This document shows, one piece after another, positions 1 to 11,847 of a stretch of DNA of 64,000 nt. Each line of letters opens with the position of its first letter. Positions within the stretch are counted from its first letter, which is position 1. The notes beneath the pieces are model-generated. The model had not been told where the DNA came from. It saw only the letters and a list, made by a program, of their open reading frames with translations, and did no database searches. Source of the stretch: Liopterus haemorrhoidalis (Eukaryota > Arthropoda > Insecta > Coleoptera > Dytiscidae); contig OZ020625.1 of NCBI GenBank assembly GCA_963971575.1, positions 19,958,158 through 20,022,157 on the forward strand, written 5' to 3'. The position numbers were made by a program, and so were the translations under genes.

Positions 1-1790
1 TCACCTTGATTGTAAATCCATCCCTTTAAGGGTTGATTAGGACCAAATCCTGAAATAAGTTTTTCGGTATTTGTATGGGCAATCTTCGTAAGCAAAAAGC
101 AAGTCGATATCTTATTGGTCCTAAGTGATTTAAGGAATCCTTGAAATCACAATTCACCCCTTTTCACCCTTTAGGGGTGAAATTTTAAAAACCTATCAAA
201 AACTTTTCGAGATATTTTAAAAAGACACCTATGTGCTAAAAAGTAATGTTGCAACTAAACGAACACAGGAAATAAGACGGAATGTATAACTCACCCCGAT
301 TGTAGATCCACCCCTTTAGGGGTTGATTAGGACAAATTCCTGAAATAAGTTTTTCGGTAATTGTATGGATAATATTTGCAAGCAAACAGTAAGTCTATAT
401 CTTATTGGTCCTAAGAGATATTAAGGAATCCTTGAAATCACAATTCACCCCTTTTTCAACCCTTAGGGGTGAAATTTTAAAAAACTGTCAAACCCATTTT
501 GAGATATTTTAAAAAGACACCTATGTGCCAAAAAGTAATGCTGCAACTAATGAACACAGGAAATACGACGGGATGTATAATTCACCCCGATTGTAGATCC
601 ACCCCTTTAGGGGTTGATTAGGACAAAAACCTGAAATATGTTTTTCGGTATATATATGGGTAATCTTTGTAAGCAAAAAGCAAGTCGATATCTTATTGTT
701 TCTAAGAGATATTAAGGAATACTTGAAATCATAATTCACCCCTTTTCACCCTATAGGGGTGAAATTTTAAAAAACTACAAAAACCTTTTCGAGATATTTT
801 AAAAAGACTACTATGTGCTAAAAAGTAATGTTGCAACTAAACGAACACAGGAAATACGACGGAATGTATAACTCACCCCGATTGTAGATCCACCCCTTTA
901 GGGGTTGATTAGGACAAAATCCGGAAATATGTTTTTCGGTATTTGTATGGGTAATCTTTGTAAGCAAAAAGCAAGTCGAAATCTTATTGGTTCTAAGAGA
1001 TATTAAGGAATACTTGAAATCATAATTCACCCCTTTTCACCCAATGGGGGTGAAATTTTAAAAAACTATCAAAAACATTTCGAGATATTTTAAAAAGACT
1101 CCTATGTGCTAAAAAGTAATGTTGCAACTAAACGAACAGAGGAAATACGACGGGATGTATAACTCACCCGATTGTAGATCCACCCCTTTAGGGGTTGATT
1201 AGGACAAAATCCTGAAATTTGTGATTCGGTATTTGTATGGGTAATCTTTGTAAGCAAAAAGCAAGTCGATATCTTATAGGTCCTAAGAGATATTAATGAA
1301 TCCTTAAAATCACAATTCACCCCTTTTTGCCCTTTAGGGGTGAAATTTCAAAAAACTGTCAATACCATTTCGAGATATTTTAAAAAGACACCTATGTGTC
1401 AAAAAGAAACCTTATAACTCAACAAACACAGGAAATACGACGGGATGTAAAATTCACCCCGATTGTAGATTCACCCCTTTAGGGGTTGATTAGGACAAAA
1501 TCCTGAAATATGTTTTTCGGCATTTGTATGGGTAATGTTTGTAAGCAAAACCTAAGTCGATATCCCATCGACCCGAAGAGATATTAAAGAATCCGTGAAA
1601 TCACATTTCACCCCTTTTCACCCCTTAGGGGTTGTATTTCGAAAAATCCCTTCTTAGTGGGTGCTTACGTCATGGAAGGAATATACTCTCCAAATTTCAA
1701 GTTTCTAGGCCCGTGGGTTCGGGCTGGGCGGTGATGAGTGAGTCAGTCAGTCAGTCAGTCAGTCAGGACACTGCCTTTTATATATATAGA
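1..1790 (+). repeat. Family E tandem-monomer repeat, 3' part (5' end outside window)
   Basis: About six head-to-tail monomers of roughly 290 bp. Each carries the palindrome ACCCCTTTAGGGGT, the phrase GTATGGGTAATCTTTG and the phrase AAGTCGATATCTTATTGG. The block ends in a non-monomer tail: a GCTTACGTCATGGA segment, a (GTCA)n tract near 1737-1766 and a short (TA)n ending TATATATAGA. The last ~410 bp look identical to the end of the next copy. No reading frame with recognisable homology was found; the short frames here are by-products of monomer periodicity. The terminal microsatellites suggest a transposable element that contains a satellite-like array. Confidence 0.85.
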
Positions 1791-1792
1791 AG

Positions 1793-4700
1793 ACTAGCTG
1801 AGCACCCGTGCTTCGCTACGGTACATTGACGATCTCATTAGTGTCATTAGTGTAAAATACTCAGTTTGTTTTTAAACATGTGTATGGGTAACCTTTGTAA
1901 GCAAAAACCTAGTCGATATCTCATTTGTCCTAAGAAATATTGAGGAATCCGTGAGAAAACATTTTACTCTTTTTTCCCCACATAGAGATCGAACTTCAAA
2001 CAATCCCCTTTTAGTGGGTTCTTACGTCAAACTGAGTAAAAAAAAATCTTTCAAACTTTTTAAATACTTTAAAAAGACATATATGCCAAAAAGAAATGTT
2101 ATAACTCAACAAACGAAAGAAATACGAAGGGTTCTAAACCCTGAATGCAGGTCCACCCTTTAGGGGTTGGTTAGTGTAAAATTTTAAAATAAGTTTAAGT
2201 TTAACTAAGTATGGGTAACTTTTGTAAGCAAAAACCAAGTCAATATCTCAATAGTCCTAAGAGATATTGAGGAATCCGTGAAATCACATTTCAGCCCTTT
2301 TCACCTCCTTAGGAACCGAATTTTGAAAAGTTCCGTATAAGTGGGTGCTTAGGTCATGGAGGGAATATATTTCCCAAATTTCATGTCCCTATGTCAAGGG
2401 ACGTTCTATGGAATAAAAAATACAAATTAACCCCGTTAGGGATGAAAATTTAAAAAAACTGTCAAAACGCTTACTAAATATTTTAAATAGAAAGCTATGT
2501 AGGTTTCTATTTAATAGAAACCTATGTAAGTTTTCTATAATTAACCCCGAATATAGATTCATCCCTTTAGAGGTTGATTAGGGCAAAATCCTGAATATCT
2601 GTTGCAAACATTTGTATGGGTAACCTTTGTAAGCAAAAACCAAGTCGATATCTGATTTGTTCTAAAAGATATTGAGGGATTCTTGAAATCATATTTCACC
2701 CCCTTTTTACCCCCTTAGAGATCGACTTTTGAAAAATCTTCTTAGTGGAATATATTTTGCGAATTTCATGTATCTATGTCCAAAAAACGTTCTATCGAAT
2801 AAAAAATACCCATTTACCCCTTTAAGGGTGAAATTTAAGAAAGCTGTCAAAATTGTTTCGAGGTATTTTAAAAAGACATCTATGTGCCAAAAAGGAATAT
2901 TATGACACACCAAACACAGGAAATACGACGGGATGTATAATTCACCCCGAATGTAGATTCACCCCTTTAGGGGTTGATTAGGATAAAATACTGAAATAAG
3001 TTTCTCGCATTTGTATGGGCAATCTTTATAAGCAAAAATCAAATCGCTCATAACTTATTGGTCCTAAGAAATATTAAAGAATCCTTGAAATCACATTTCA
3101 CCCTTTAGGGGTGATAGATTCATCCTTTTAGGGGTTGATTAGGACAAAATCCTGAAATAGATTTTTTGGCCTTTGTATTGGCAATCTTTATAAGCAAAAA
3201 CCAAATCGATATTTTATTGGTCCTCAGAGATATTAGAGTATCATTAAAATCACATTTCACCCCTTTAAACCCTTTAGAAGGAAATTAAAAGAACGGTAAA
3301 AAATATTTCGAGATATTTAAAAAAGACACCTATGTGCCAAAAAAGTATATTATAAGTCAACAAACACAGAAAATACGACTGCATGTATAATTCACCCCGA
3401 TTGTAGATTCACCCCTTTAGGGGTTGATTAGGACAAAATCCTGAATTAGTTTTTTCGGCATTTGTATGAGTAATCTTTGGAAGAAAAAACCAAGTCGATA
3501 ATTTATTGGTCCTAAGAGATATTAAGAAATGCTTAAATTCACATTTCACCCCTTTTCACCCATAAGGGATGCAATTTTAAAATACTGTCAATATTATTTC
3601 GAGATATTTAAAAAAAAACAAGTATGTGCACCTATGTGCCTAAAAGAAATTTTCTCTCAACAAACTCAGAAAATACGACGGCATGTTTAATTCACCCCAA
3701 TTGTATATGCACCCCTTTACGGGTTGATTGGGACAAAAATCAGAAATAAGTTATACGGCATTTGTATGAGTAATCTTTGTAAGCAATAATTGGTCCTAAG
3801 AGATATTAAAGAATCCATGACTTCATATTTCACCCCTTTTCACCCTTTAGGGACGTAATTTTAAAAAACTATCAATACTATTTCGAGAGTGCCAAAACGA
3901 AATTGTATAACTCAACAAACACAGGAAATACGACGGAATGTATAATTCACCCCGTTTGTAGATTCACCCCTTTAGGGGTTGATTAGGACAAAATCCTAAA
4001 ATAAGTTTTTCGGCATTTGTATGAGTAATTACTGCAAGAAAAAAGCAAGTCGATATCTTATTGGTCCTAAGAGATATTAAGAAATCCTTGAATTCACATT
4101 TCACCCCTTTTCACCCTTTTGGGACGTAATTTTAAAAAACTGTCAATACCATTTCGAGATATTTTAAAAAGACACTTATGTGCGAAAAATAAATTTTATA
4201 ACTCAACAAACACAGGAAATACGCCGGGATGTATAATTCACCCCGATTGTAGATTCACCCCTTTAAGGGTTGATTAGGACAAAATACTGAAATTAGTTTT
4301 TCGGTATTTGTATGGGTAATCTTTTTAAGCAAAAAGCAAGTCGATATCCTATTGGTCCTAAGAAGTATTAAGGAATCCTTGAAATCACATGTCACCCCTT
4401 TTCACCCTTTGGGGCTGAAATTTTAAAAAACTGTCAAAACTATTCCGAAATATTTTAAAACGACACCTATGTGCCAAAAAGTAATGTTACATCTCAACAA
4501 TCACAAGAAATACGACGGGATGTATAATTCACCCCAATTGTAGATTCCCCCCTTTAGGGGTTGATTAGGACAAAATACTGAAATCAGTTTTTCGGTATTT
4601 GTATGGGTAATCTTTTTAAGCAAAAAGCAAGTCGATATCTTATTGGTCCAAAGAAATATTAAGGAATCCTTGAAATCACATGTCAACCCTTTTCACCCTT

Positions 4701-5447
4701 TGGGGCTGAAATTTTAAAAAACTGTCAAAACTATTTCGAAATATTTTAAAAAGACACCTATGTGCCAAAAAGTAATGTTACATCTCAAAAATCACAAGAA
4801 ATACGACGGGATGTATAATTCACCCCAATTGTAGATTCCCCCCTTTAGGGGTTGATAAGGACAAAATCCTGAATTTAGTTTTTCGGTATTTGTATGGGTA
4901 ATTTTTGTAAGCAAAAAGCAAGTCGATATCTTATTGGTCGTAAGAGATATTAAAGAATCCTTGAAATCACATATCACCCCTTTTCACCCTTTAGGGGTGA
5001 AATTTTAAAAAACTGTCAAAACCATTTCGAGATATTATAAAAAGACACCTATGTGTCAAAAAGAAACCTTATAACTCAACAAACACAGGAAATACGACGG
5101 GATGTAAAATTCACCCCGATTGTAGATTCACCCCTTTAGGGGTTGATTAGGACAAAATCCTGAAATATGTTTTTCGGCATTTGTATGGGTAATGTTTGTA
5201 AGCAAAACCTAAGTCGATATCCCATCGACCCGAAGAGATATTAAAGAATCCGTGAAATCACATTTCACCCCTTTTCACCCCTTAGGGGTTGTATTTCGAA
5301 AAATCCCTTCTTAGTGGGTGCTTACGTCATGGAAGGAATATACTCTCCAAATTTCAAGTTTCTAGGCCCGTGGGTTCGGGCTGGGCGGTGATGAGTGAGT
5401 CAGTCAGTCAGTCAGTCAGTCAGGACACTGCCTTTTATATATATAGA
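1793..5447 (+). repeat. Family E repeat, complete copy
   Basis: This copy starts with ACTAGCTGAGCACCCGTGCT, the same start as the copy at 43681. It then runs through about a dozen diverged ~290-bp monomers, some deleted internally (for example 3100-3300 and 3780-3900). It ends with the (GTCA)n/(TA)n tail at 5395-5447. Start and tail recur at three loci, so I treat them as element ends. No coding sequence was seen. It abuts the preceding copy at (TA)n-ACTAGC, so the two are in tandem. The superfamily is unknown to me. Confidence 0.75.
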
Positions 5448-5527
5448 TTATGTTGTATTATTATTATTTTTTTTTAAATTCATTACTACTTATGAATTAT
5501 TTACAAATACAGTGTAATTTAATAAGT

Positions 5528-5826
5528 TTTGTTAGTGTCAATTAATTTTAATACATCTGGTGGTAGATCATATGTATCACAGCACGAATTATGCCTTTTA
5601 AGGCCATATCTTATATGCAATATTGCGTTTGTAGTTTTATCTATCAGTCTATTCCTTAAATTATTTTTTACAATATTCATTTTACTAAAAAGTCTTTTGA
5701 CATCAGCATTCGAATGCGGTAGTAATAAAGCAGACTTTACAAGTTCAGTCAGTTCATTAAAAGAATTTATTCCAGCTGCATCCTTGTAAACATATACTTC
5801 TGACCAGAAATCTTCTGATTAACGTT
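5528..5826 (-). pseudogene. hAT transposase C-terminal remnant
   Basis: Read on the minus strand, the sequence encodes the hAT dimerisation region: an LLLPHSNADVKRL stretch, then after a one-base slip NIVKNNLRNRL and LHIRYGLKRH. 'PHSNADVER-F' followed by 'MNxVKNxLRNR' is a hallmark of hAT transposase C-termini (established family knowledge). A single missing T just after the SNADV motif shifts the frame, so the copy is dead. Catalytic residues and N-terminus are not found in the window. The plus-strand frame across the same bases is a shadow. Confidence 0.75.
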
Positions 5827-5947
5827 TCTTTAAAATGTTGCCCTATAACATTTGTTATAATTTATGTATATTTTGTACGGTGTAGTTTGAAACCTCCAGA
5901 ATTGCTGGAATTTTCATTTTTGTAAGTTGTCATGTCTTCTTTAATGG

Positions 5948-6110
5948 TTTGAAGCAGGTTTTTGTTAAACAAAATTATCAAAAGCCTCACTTAATCTGTA
6001 AAAGTAACTAGAATTGAAAATCTAGTTCCGCCTAAACCAGAGAAACAGACTTTATATGTATTTTACAAGTATATTTATTTTATACAAGTAAATTTTATAT
6101 ATAAAAAAAT
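5948..6110 (+). repeat. Dispersed repeat R, copy 1
   Basis: A ~163-bp unit beginning TTTGAAGCAGG and ending in TATATATAAAAAA. It contains a small hairpin with CTAGAATTGAAAATCTAG. A near-identical copy starts at 6631 and a diverged inverted copy lies at 30723-30835. Downstream, ACGCGCCAGATTATAAAGAA is also shared with sequence after the second copy (about 7768), so the real unit is longer, at least 5948-6180. Confidence 0.75.
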
Positions 6111-6460
6111 CCCTATAAAACGCGCCAGATTATAAAGAAAAGTACCGTAACTGCCCAAAAGTCCCCAAACGTAGGCTCTTGTTTACAAGATTCAGTGATT
6201 AGCGCGCGTAATTTAAAGCAAACGAATTAAGGCGTTGTGTAATTTTTACGTTGTGTATACTTAAAAATACCAACATGTAAGGATATGTAAAGATATTTGG
6301 TTATTAATTTGAGTAGATTATAATCAAAACAAAGAAATTTTCTCTTCTAATATTAGAATTTCCGTAGAAAATGACATAATTTCCTTTTTCCATGGACAAG
6401 ATAAAAAATCCTTAAATCTACGGAATTTTTCCTTGATTCTGAGATAACCGAGATTTTAAA
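6111..6460. other. Intergenic, no gene seen
   Basis: No coding frame or known element was recognised. A small inverted repeat lies at 6356-6428 (AATTTCCGTAGA ... TCTACGGAATT), possibly a very short MITE. The last 8 bases, ATTTTAAA at 6453-6460, match the flank at 20853-20860. Confidence 0.4.
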
Positions 6461-6792
6461 CAGTGATGGGCGTTTACAAGTAAACTTTAATTATTTACCT
6501 TAACGTGTAAATTTATTAACTTTTAGGAGATTACGGAAATATTGACAATAGAAATGTCTAGGGTTTCGTAGGTATAATTAAGAAACCCTGGACACTCTTA
6601 TGTCCTTTGACCTATTTAAACCAAATTTTGGTTTGAAGCAGGTTTTTGTTAAACAAAATTATCAAAAGCCTCACTTAATCTGTAAAAATAACTAGAATTG
6701 AAAATCTAGTTCCGCCTAAACCAGAGAAACAGACTTTATATGTATTTTACAAGTATGTTTATTTTATACAAGTAAATTTTATATATAAAAAA

Positions 6793-7746
6793 TTGATGTG
6801 ACGTGTGAATATTCACACATTTCCGGGTTTCGCAGGTATATAATAAGTGAAGGCGTTATGCTGAGTGTGTAGGACAAATTTTACTTTGTAGTAATCACGG
6901 CAAAATGAACGATATTTTTAAAATAATTTATCGTCTGTTAATCATATAATAAGACTGGTTATTAAATTTACGCTCTTAAAAATTAAATACAACATTTGTC
7001 AAAATATAACTAGAATTTTGACAAAATAATTTCAACATAATAAAAATGCAAAAAAAAACAGAAAAAATAAAATTCACTCCGTACTCGAACTCGAAACCCT
7101 TTGTTTTCCAGCTCATTTTAGCTTACGACACCAGTGCTCTAACCCATTACGCTAATGCACGCCTTGCATTTGAGTGTCTTACATTGGTATAACTTTTGTA
7201 CTTTGTGAACCAAAAACCACAAAAAATGCGTTATTTTGCATGCCAAATTTCACAGAAACACAAAAAAATGCGTTATTTTCCGAAAACATAATCTGATCAA
7301 AAATTCCTGTTGTACTATTTCGGTTCACACCAATATACATTACTTAGATTTTTTTTAGATTTTTAGTTTAAACCATCTGGGTTACAGGGTGTGGGACAAA
7401 ATTTTTTTTGCACAATTTTGGCAAAAATCGCATCAATAAATTTATTTTGCAAAAATAAAATTTTGATCGTTAATCCACGTACTAAGGGCTTTAATTTGAT
7501 ACCCTACTCAGAATTAAAAAAAAATATTTTTGTTTTCGATGAGCACATATTTGTTTATATTTGTAGGGGGGTATGTTCTTTAGATGTTTTAGTATTTTTC
7601 CTATGTGCGGGTCAAAGAGTTGTATAAGCATGCCAAATTTCAACTCTCTAGGTTTAGTGGTTTGGCTACAATTTTTACCGAACAGACAGACAGACAGACG
7701 ACAAAATGACGGTATAAGGGTTTTTTGGTCATACCTACAAAACCCT
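6793..7746 (-). mobile_element. Helentron-like non-autonomous element M1
   Basis: Boundaries come from the interrupted R repeat: TTGATGTG at 6793 and ACAAAACCCT ending at 7746. In the A-to-B orientation (minus strand) it has AGGGTTTTGTAGGTATGACC at one end, a short (GTCT)n tract, a tRNA-like block, then a subterminal inverted copy (ATACCTGCGAAACCC) and a GTGTGAATATTCACAC hairpin just before the end. Subterminal inverted repeats, a (GTCY)n tract, a 3' hairpin and insertion between T residues are the pattern of Helentron-associated elements (DINE-1/HINE). No transposase is encoded. The small frames near 7391-7764 are shadows that recur in every copy. Confidence 0.65.
7080..7163 (-). other. tRNA-like A/B-box block in M1
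   Basis: On the minus strand, TAGCGTAATGGGTTAGAGCA resembles a pol III A box and GTTTCGAGTTCGAGTAC a B box, about 45 bp apart. Stems do not close well enough for a functional tRNA call. The same block is present in M7 (42350-42432). Confidence 0.5.
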
Positions 7747-8000
7747 AAAAAGCACTATAGGTGAAACGCGCTAGATTATGAAGAAAAACACCGTTATTGA
7801 ACGACCGCGCAAATTAAACTAAAAGAGCGCAATACCTGGTTACACCAATATTAGTGCTAAAAGCGCCAAGTTCACAACAGTGCCAAAGTTATAATCCCCA
7901 CTACAAATTTCACGCGCATGTTTCACGCCAGGCCAATACATATTCGTCCGACAGTGTTCTGTGGACAGTAACTATATACTGTAGTTTTACAAGCTCAGCA

Positions 8001-8178
8001 ATGGAACAACGAAATAAAATAAAAAAACCAGTGGCTACAACGACAACAGAGACAACTCCACAACCTGTGCCTGCCCCGGAGAGCTTAGCAAGCTCAGAAC
8101 CAACTACTTCTATGAGTTTAAGTGCGACCAAGGACACGCAAGAATATTTAGACAAAATTCATCTTGAACCGAGACCAG
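8001..8178 (+). CDS. Candidate first coding exon, unknown protein
   Basis: An ATG at 8001 opens a Thr/Pro/Ser-rich 59-codon stretch (start MEQRNKIKKP, end LDKIHLEPRP) that runs into CAG|GTAAGG at 8178/8179, a strong splice-donor match in phase 1. Beyond the donor the frame closes by 8228. The composition is protein-like and unlike the surrounding AT-rich DNA. I do not recognise the family. It may be the first exon of a host gene or of a transposon gene, and no matching downstream exon was identified. Confidence 0.25.
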
Positions 8179-8184
8179 GTAAGG

Positions 8185-8676
8185 TTAAACGTAGTCATCC
8201 GCCTTGTAAAGACTCTGGATGTTATTAGTGTAACGGGCAACGATTCTCAGTGGTGAATTAACAAAGAAAGATACACTTTTATATCAATCTAATTAATTAT
8301 TTACCATATATTCTGTCAAACACTATTACTAACTACTGTCCTTTTTTTTATCTCCATGGTTTTCCAAATTTCCCGAAGTAGGCAACCCGCATGGCTTAAA
8401 CATTTTGCGGCTTGCCTACTTAAGGTCCATAGATCGTAACATTAGGGTTGCTGACTTTTTCTGAGACAGTTCTTGGACATATTTGTCAAAACTGAAATAT
8501 ATGTATAGGTATACATATGTATATGGATGTAATTTCACAATATTTTCCACTGAGAAACCACTTAACATATTAACATACCTATTATTCCGAGGAAATTTTT
8601 TTATGTACAAAAAAATAACACAGTTTTTTTATGTTTTTTTTATTATTATACGAGCCTGATGGTCCACTTTAATGCA
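8185..8676. other. Intergenic, no gene seen
   Basis: AT-rich sequence with no recognisable frame or bounded element. Confidence 0.4.
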
Positions 8677-8678
8677 TA

Positions 8679-8967
8679 TAAGCAGTTCACTTTTGTAAGA
8701 ACAAACTAAGAGGGAATTTTTTGTTTGCACCTTTGAAAATTATGTCATGTTGGTATTAAAAAATGTTACTTTTTTAAAATGTCGATCCATTTAACATATG
8801 TCATAATGAAAAATGATATCTTAATAATAATGATCATAACCGTATCAACCTAAAGTCGGTTTTACAGCGTAAGGAATATTTTTAATTGACATTTAAAGTC
8901 AGTAACACACCATAAAAGTAACCAAAATAACCAGATCTAGTTTGTTCTTACAAAAATGAACTGCTTA
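8679..8967. mobile_element. TA-flanked MITE, 289 bp
   Basis: The termini TAAGCAGTTCACTTTTGTAA and the complement of TTACAAAAATGAACTGCTTA form a ~29-bp inverted repeat with one mismatch, flanked by TA on both sides (8677-8678, 8968-8969). TA duplication points to the Tc1/mariner group. The right half contains AACCAGATCTAGTT, which is also inside the foldback S elements at 55-57 kb, so the families are related. Confidence 0.75.
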
Positions 8968-8969
8968 TA

Positions 8970-10008
8970 GTAATAATAATAATAATAAATCTAAAATCTA
9001 ATAGGAATAAATCAAAAATTATATTGTTATATTATAAATAATCAGGAATTCAAAACAAAAATTATTGTTAATATGTATGCACGATCAAAAAGGATTTTTG
9101 AAAGCTTTCTCTGAAATTCTGGGACATTTTGACATTCAACCTGGATTCTGGACAGCAACTTCAATTCCTGGACAATCCGTTGCCGAAACTATCACTGTAC
9201 TTGTTAAATGTTAAAAAGCAAGTTCGTTGCAATACTATTTAAATTTTTTTAGTACGATGAGCCATTTATGACTCAAAATAAAATGAAAACATTGAAAAAA
9301 ATTTAACAATACTATTTTTCTAATAAAGCGATTTTTAAACTTGTGAAACAAACAGCATAGTTCTTATATTTTCATTCTTTTTTATCTTAATTAATGTAAT
9401 TTTTTAAAATATGATCTATTATTCATATACCAATTTGGTCATATAAGTTATATTTAATTACTTAAATGTCAGTAGAATGAATTTGTTTCTTTTTGAAGAT
9501 TTAGGTGGTCGCCGACCTATAAAACAGGGCATCGAATCGGAACTAAACCGAAAAAAATCGTTATTTTTGTCGGACCGTAAACTGGAGCTAAACCGAAAAA
9601 ATATCGGTTTATTTCGGTTGGGTACATGTTTTTATAATGGCCCGCTACCTACAAAAGGTTGCCGGTTTTCTTTAATATATAATTTATATTCAGAGATTGT
9701 TCATAAAACGGTCATAAAACTCTGTTTTAAGAATAACAGACATAAGGCGCCTTATGAAGTTCTTATCTCTATGGAACTAATTTACAGCAGGCCCGGCGTA
9801 CATTAGTGTGTAGCGGCACACAAACTGTGCTAAACTATTGCGGCATAGGTCAAGAGTGCGACAAAAAAAAAAAACTTAAGTTGGGAACACTGAAATTTTT
9901 GCCAACTGTAATGAGAAGTTACTAGTTACTAGAAGTTATCCCTATTACACGATAACAATGATGAAATTATTGATTTTATTATAATTTTAGTTCCATAAAA
10001 TTTCAATA
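8970..10008. other. Intergenic, transposon debris
   Basis: A (TAA)n tract at 8970-8990, then AT-rich sequence. Around 9505-9640 there is a CGGTTT/AACCGAAAA-rich segment echoed near 33330-33370, likely an old transposon end. A 109-codon frame at 9477-9806 has no recognisable motif. CAGGCCCGGCG at about 9788 looks like a lone hAT-type terminus with no partner found. Confidence 0.35.
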
Positions 10009-10010
10009 TA

Positions 10011-11343
10011 TAGTCGGATTGCTGATAGGTGACTGTTACATGTATGAATCCAGTAGTGCATTCATATAATAATCTATGGTCTATTTCAAAGTAGAAAAAA
10101 GTAGATAGCGCTGCGAACCGAGTACGATTTACACTGATCAAATACAGTATAGCGGGAAATTTAAAATAAGTTACAACTAGGGCATGGGCGTAGCAACTGG
10201 GTTAGCAAGTGATTTTTTTTTTTAATATAAAAAAGATTAATAAGATATTGAAATAAACAAGGCAGATAATACACTCACGTTATTTATACGACATAAATTC
10301 AGTTTAATGGGAAAGTTGAAAAAGTTAAAAAAATATTAATTTTAAAAATTAAAAGAGTTTAAACAAAGCAATAAAACAAACAATATATCTTCAGAGCAAA
10401 AGTTTCTTATTTAAATAATTATTGTAAATAAAAATTAAAAATATATGTATATATGAAGGTCTAAAAATTATATCAATAACTTCTTCTTTGGGCACAATCA
10501 GCTGGGCTGTCTTCTGGCCTCACATTAGTCCTCTCTCTTGATATGTTAATTGCCAAGTGTCAAAAAATATTTATATGTCAGATAACCTAAAAATATATAA
10601 CTGCGTAAAAACAAATTACATGGAGAATTTTCTCCATAAAATCTACGCCAAGAATATAAATAAAAGTCTAAATATGTAAATAATAACAAAATATATGAGA
10701 AAAATTGAATAATATAAATAATATATATTTCCAATGTACGACACTGAACATCTGTCAACTTGGAATAAAAATAATACTTTTACAGTGTAATAGGGATGAC
10801 GATCTAAACCAATCCGAAGCAAGGACAAACAGCTCCTATCTTCTTACACACATTTTTCTACTTTGAAATAGACCATAGTTACCATTTTTCAGCGATTTTA
10901 AAAATGTTTTTTGTTTTTTGTCTTAACTGTCAGTGTCTGGTAATAAATATTAATTAAAATATGGCTTGCGGCCAATTATTAAATTCGCAAACTTTAATTT
11001 TAAATCTGCTGGAATAAACAACAAATTATAATCCAAAATTTACGTATGAGTATAAATTTTTCCTTATTTATAATTATTACCTTAAAATTAATAATTTTGT
11101 TTGTTTGAGTACTGCTGTAAATTTAGTTTCGCGCTCTAATTAGTAAAGATATCTGCGAATCATGCCGTTTCTTTCTATTGCTTTGTTTTTTATTCAAATA
11201 ATTTTGAAGGTTAGTTGTTAACTTGAATCACTATACGTTACTATGGGTATGCAAATAATTATAATGATATAGACAGAGAAAGCATATAGTATTGAATATC
11301 GATACTTGTAGCAACGAACAGTCACTTATCAGCAATCCGACTA
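10011..11343. mobile_element. TA-flanked TIR element, 1.33 kb, non-autonomous
   Basis: TAGTCGGATTGCTGATAGGT at 10011 is inverted at 11324-11343 with one mismatch over ~27 bp, and TA flanks both ends. A second, internal inverted pair lies at 10076-10099 and 10853-10877 (GGTCTATTTCAAAGTAGAAA), suggesting a composite or foldback structure. No transposase motif was seen; the short minus-strand frames at 10546-10828 are AT-rich artefacts. Confidence 0.7.
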
Positions 11344-11847
11344 TAGTACTCTTATAACACATATAATATCATTCTATTTCCTACAGTAGTACTACTATAT
11401 TTTTAACGATTACCTTCAAATAATAAATTTTAGTTCTACAGATTTTGCCTCTACAATGTAACCACTAGATAAAAGTGAAATGCTTTTCCACTTTTTTTTT
11501 GTAATATTGTCGTAATTCACGCAAAATAGCGCGCACTACAAATTAAAATCTGTTTTTATTATACACTAATTTATAATTAAATACTTTAATTGAACATATA
11601 AGTAAGAACATATTGATTGTTTATTGTTACGCAATGTAATGCGAAACATAAAATAAAGTATAAGACTGTGCTTAAACAATAATGGATATTTATTCGAACA
11701 ATATTTGTAACTAAAATACCTAGTAATTTTTACTTTTGTTTTATTATTTGTAAGTTTTTAATCGTATTATTTTTAAGTTTTTACATATCGCAATGGTGAG
11801 CCACTTGGCTGGGACACCCTGTGTTTCTTATTAATTTAATAGACTAA
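11344..11847. other. Intergenic, no gene seen
   Basis: AT-rich; nothing recognisable on either strand. Confidence 0.4.

Larger units (their letters stand above)
6631..7810 (+). repeat. Dispersed repeat R, copy 2, interrupted by an M element
   Basis: It begins TTTGAAGCAGG and follows copy 1 closely to TATATATAAAAAA at about 6792. Element M1 (6793-7746) is then inserted into the A-run, and the repeat resumes with AAAAAGCACTATAGG and ACGCGCTAGATTATGAAGAA. Comparison with the uninterrupted copy 1 shows exactly where M begins and ends. Confidence 0.75.

Noticed and set aside
521..1320. Series of ~70-codon minus-strand frames, also at 4501-4977 and 45134-45926
   Set aside because: Periodic by-products of the 290-bp family E monomers.
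1..5447. CRISPR-like array
   Set aside because: Repeat units are ~290 bp without short unique spacers, in eukaryotic transposon DNA.
5529..5789. 86-codon plus-strand frame
   Set aside because: Shadow of the minus-strand hAT C-terminal relic.
7391..7627. Frame GQNFFCTILAKI... recurring at 15213, 29119, 32638, 41249 and 42611
   Set aside because: Same AT-rich stretch in every M copy, with no conserved coding pattern or start; copies include stops and indels.
9941..10796. Inverted CCCTATTACAC at 9941 and 10786 as ends of another element
   Set aside because: Only 11 bp, no matching duplication, and it crosses the boundary of the better supported element at 10011.
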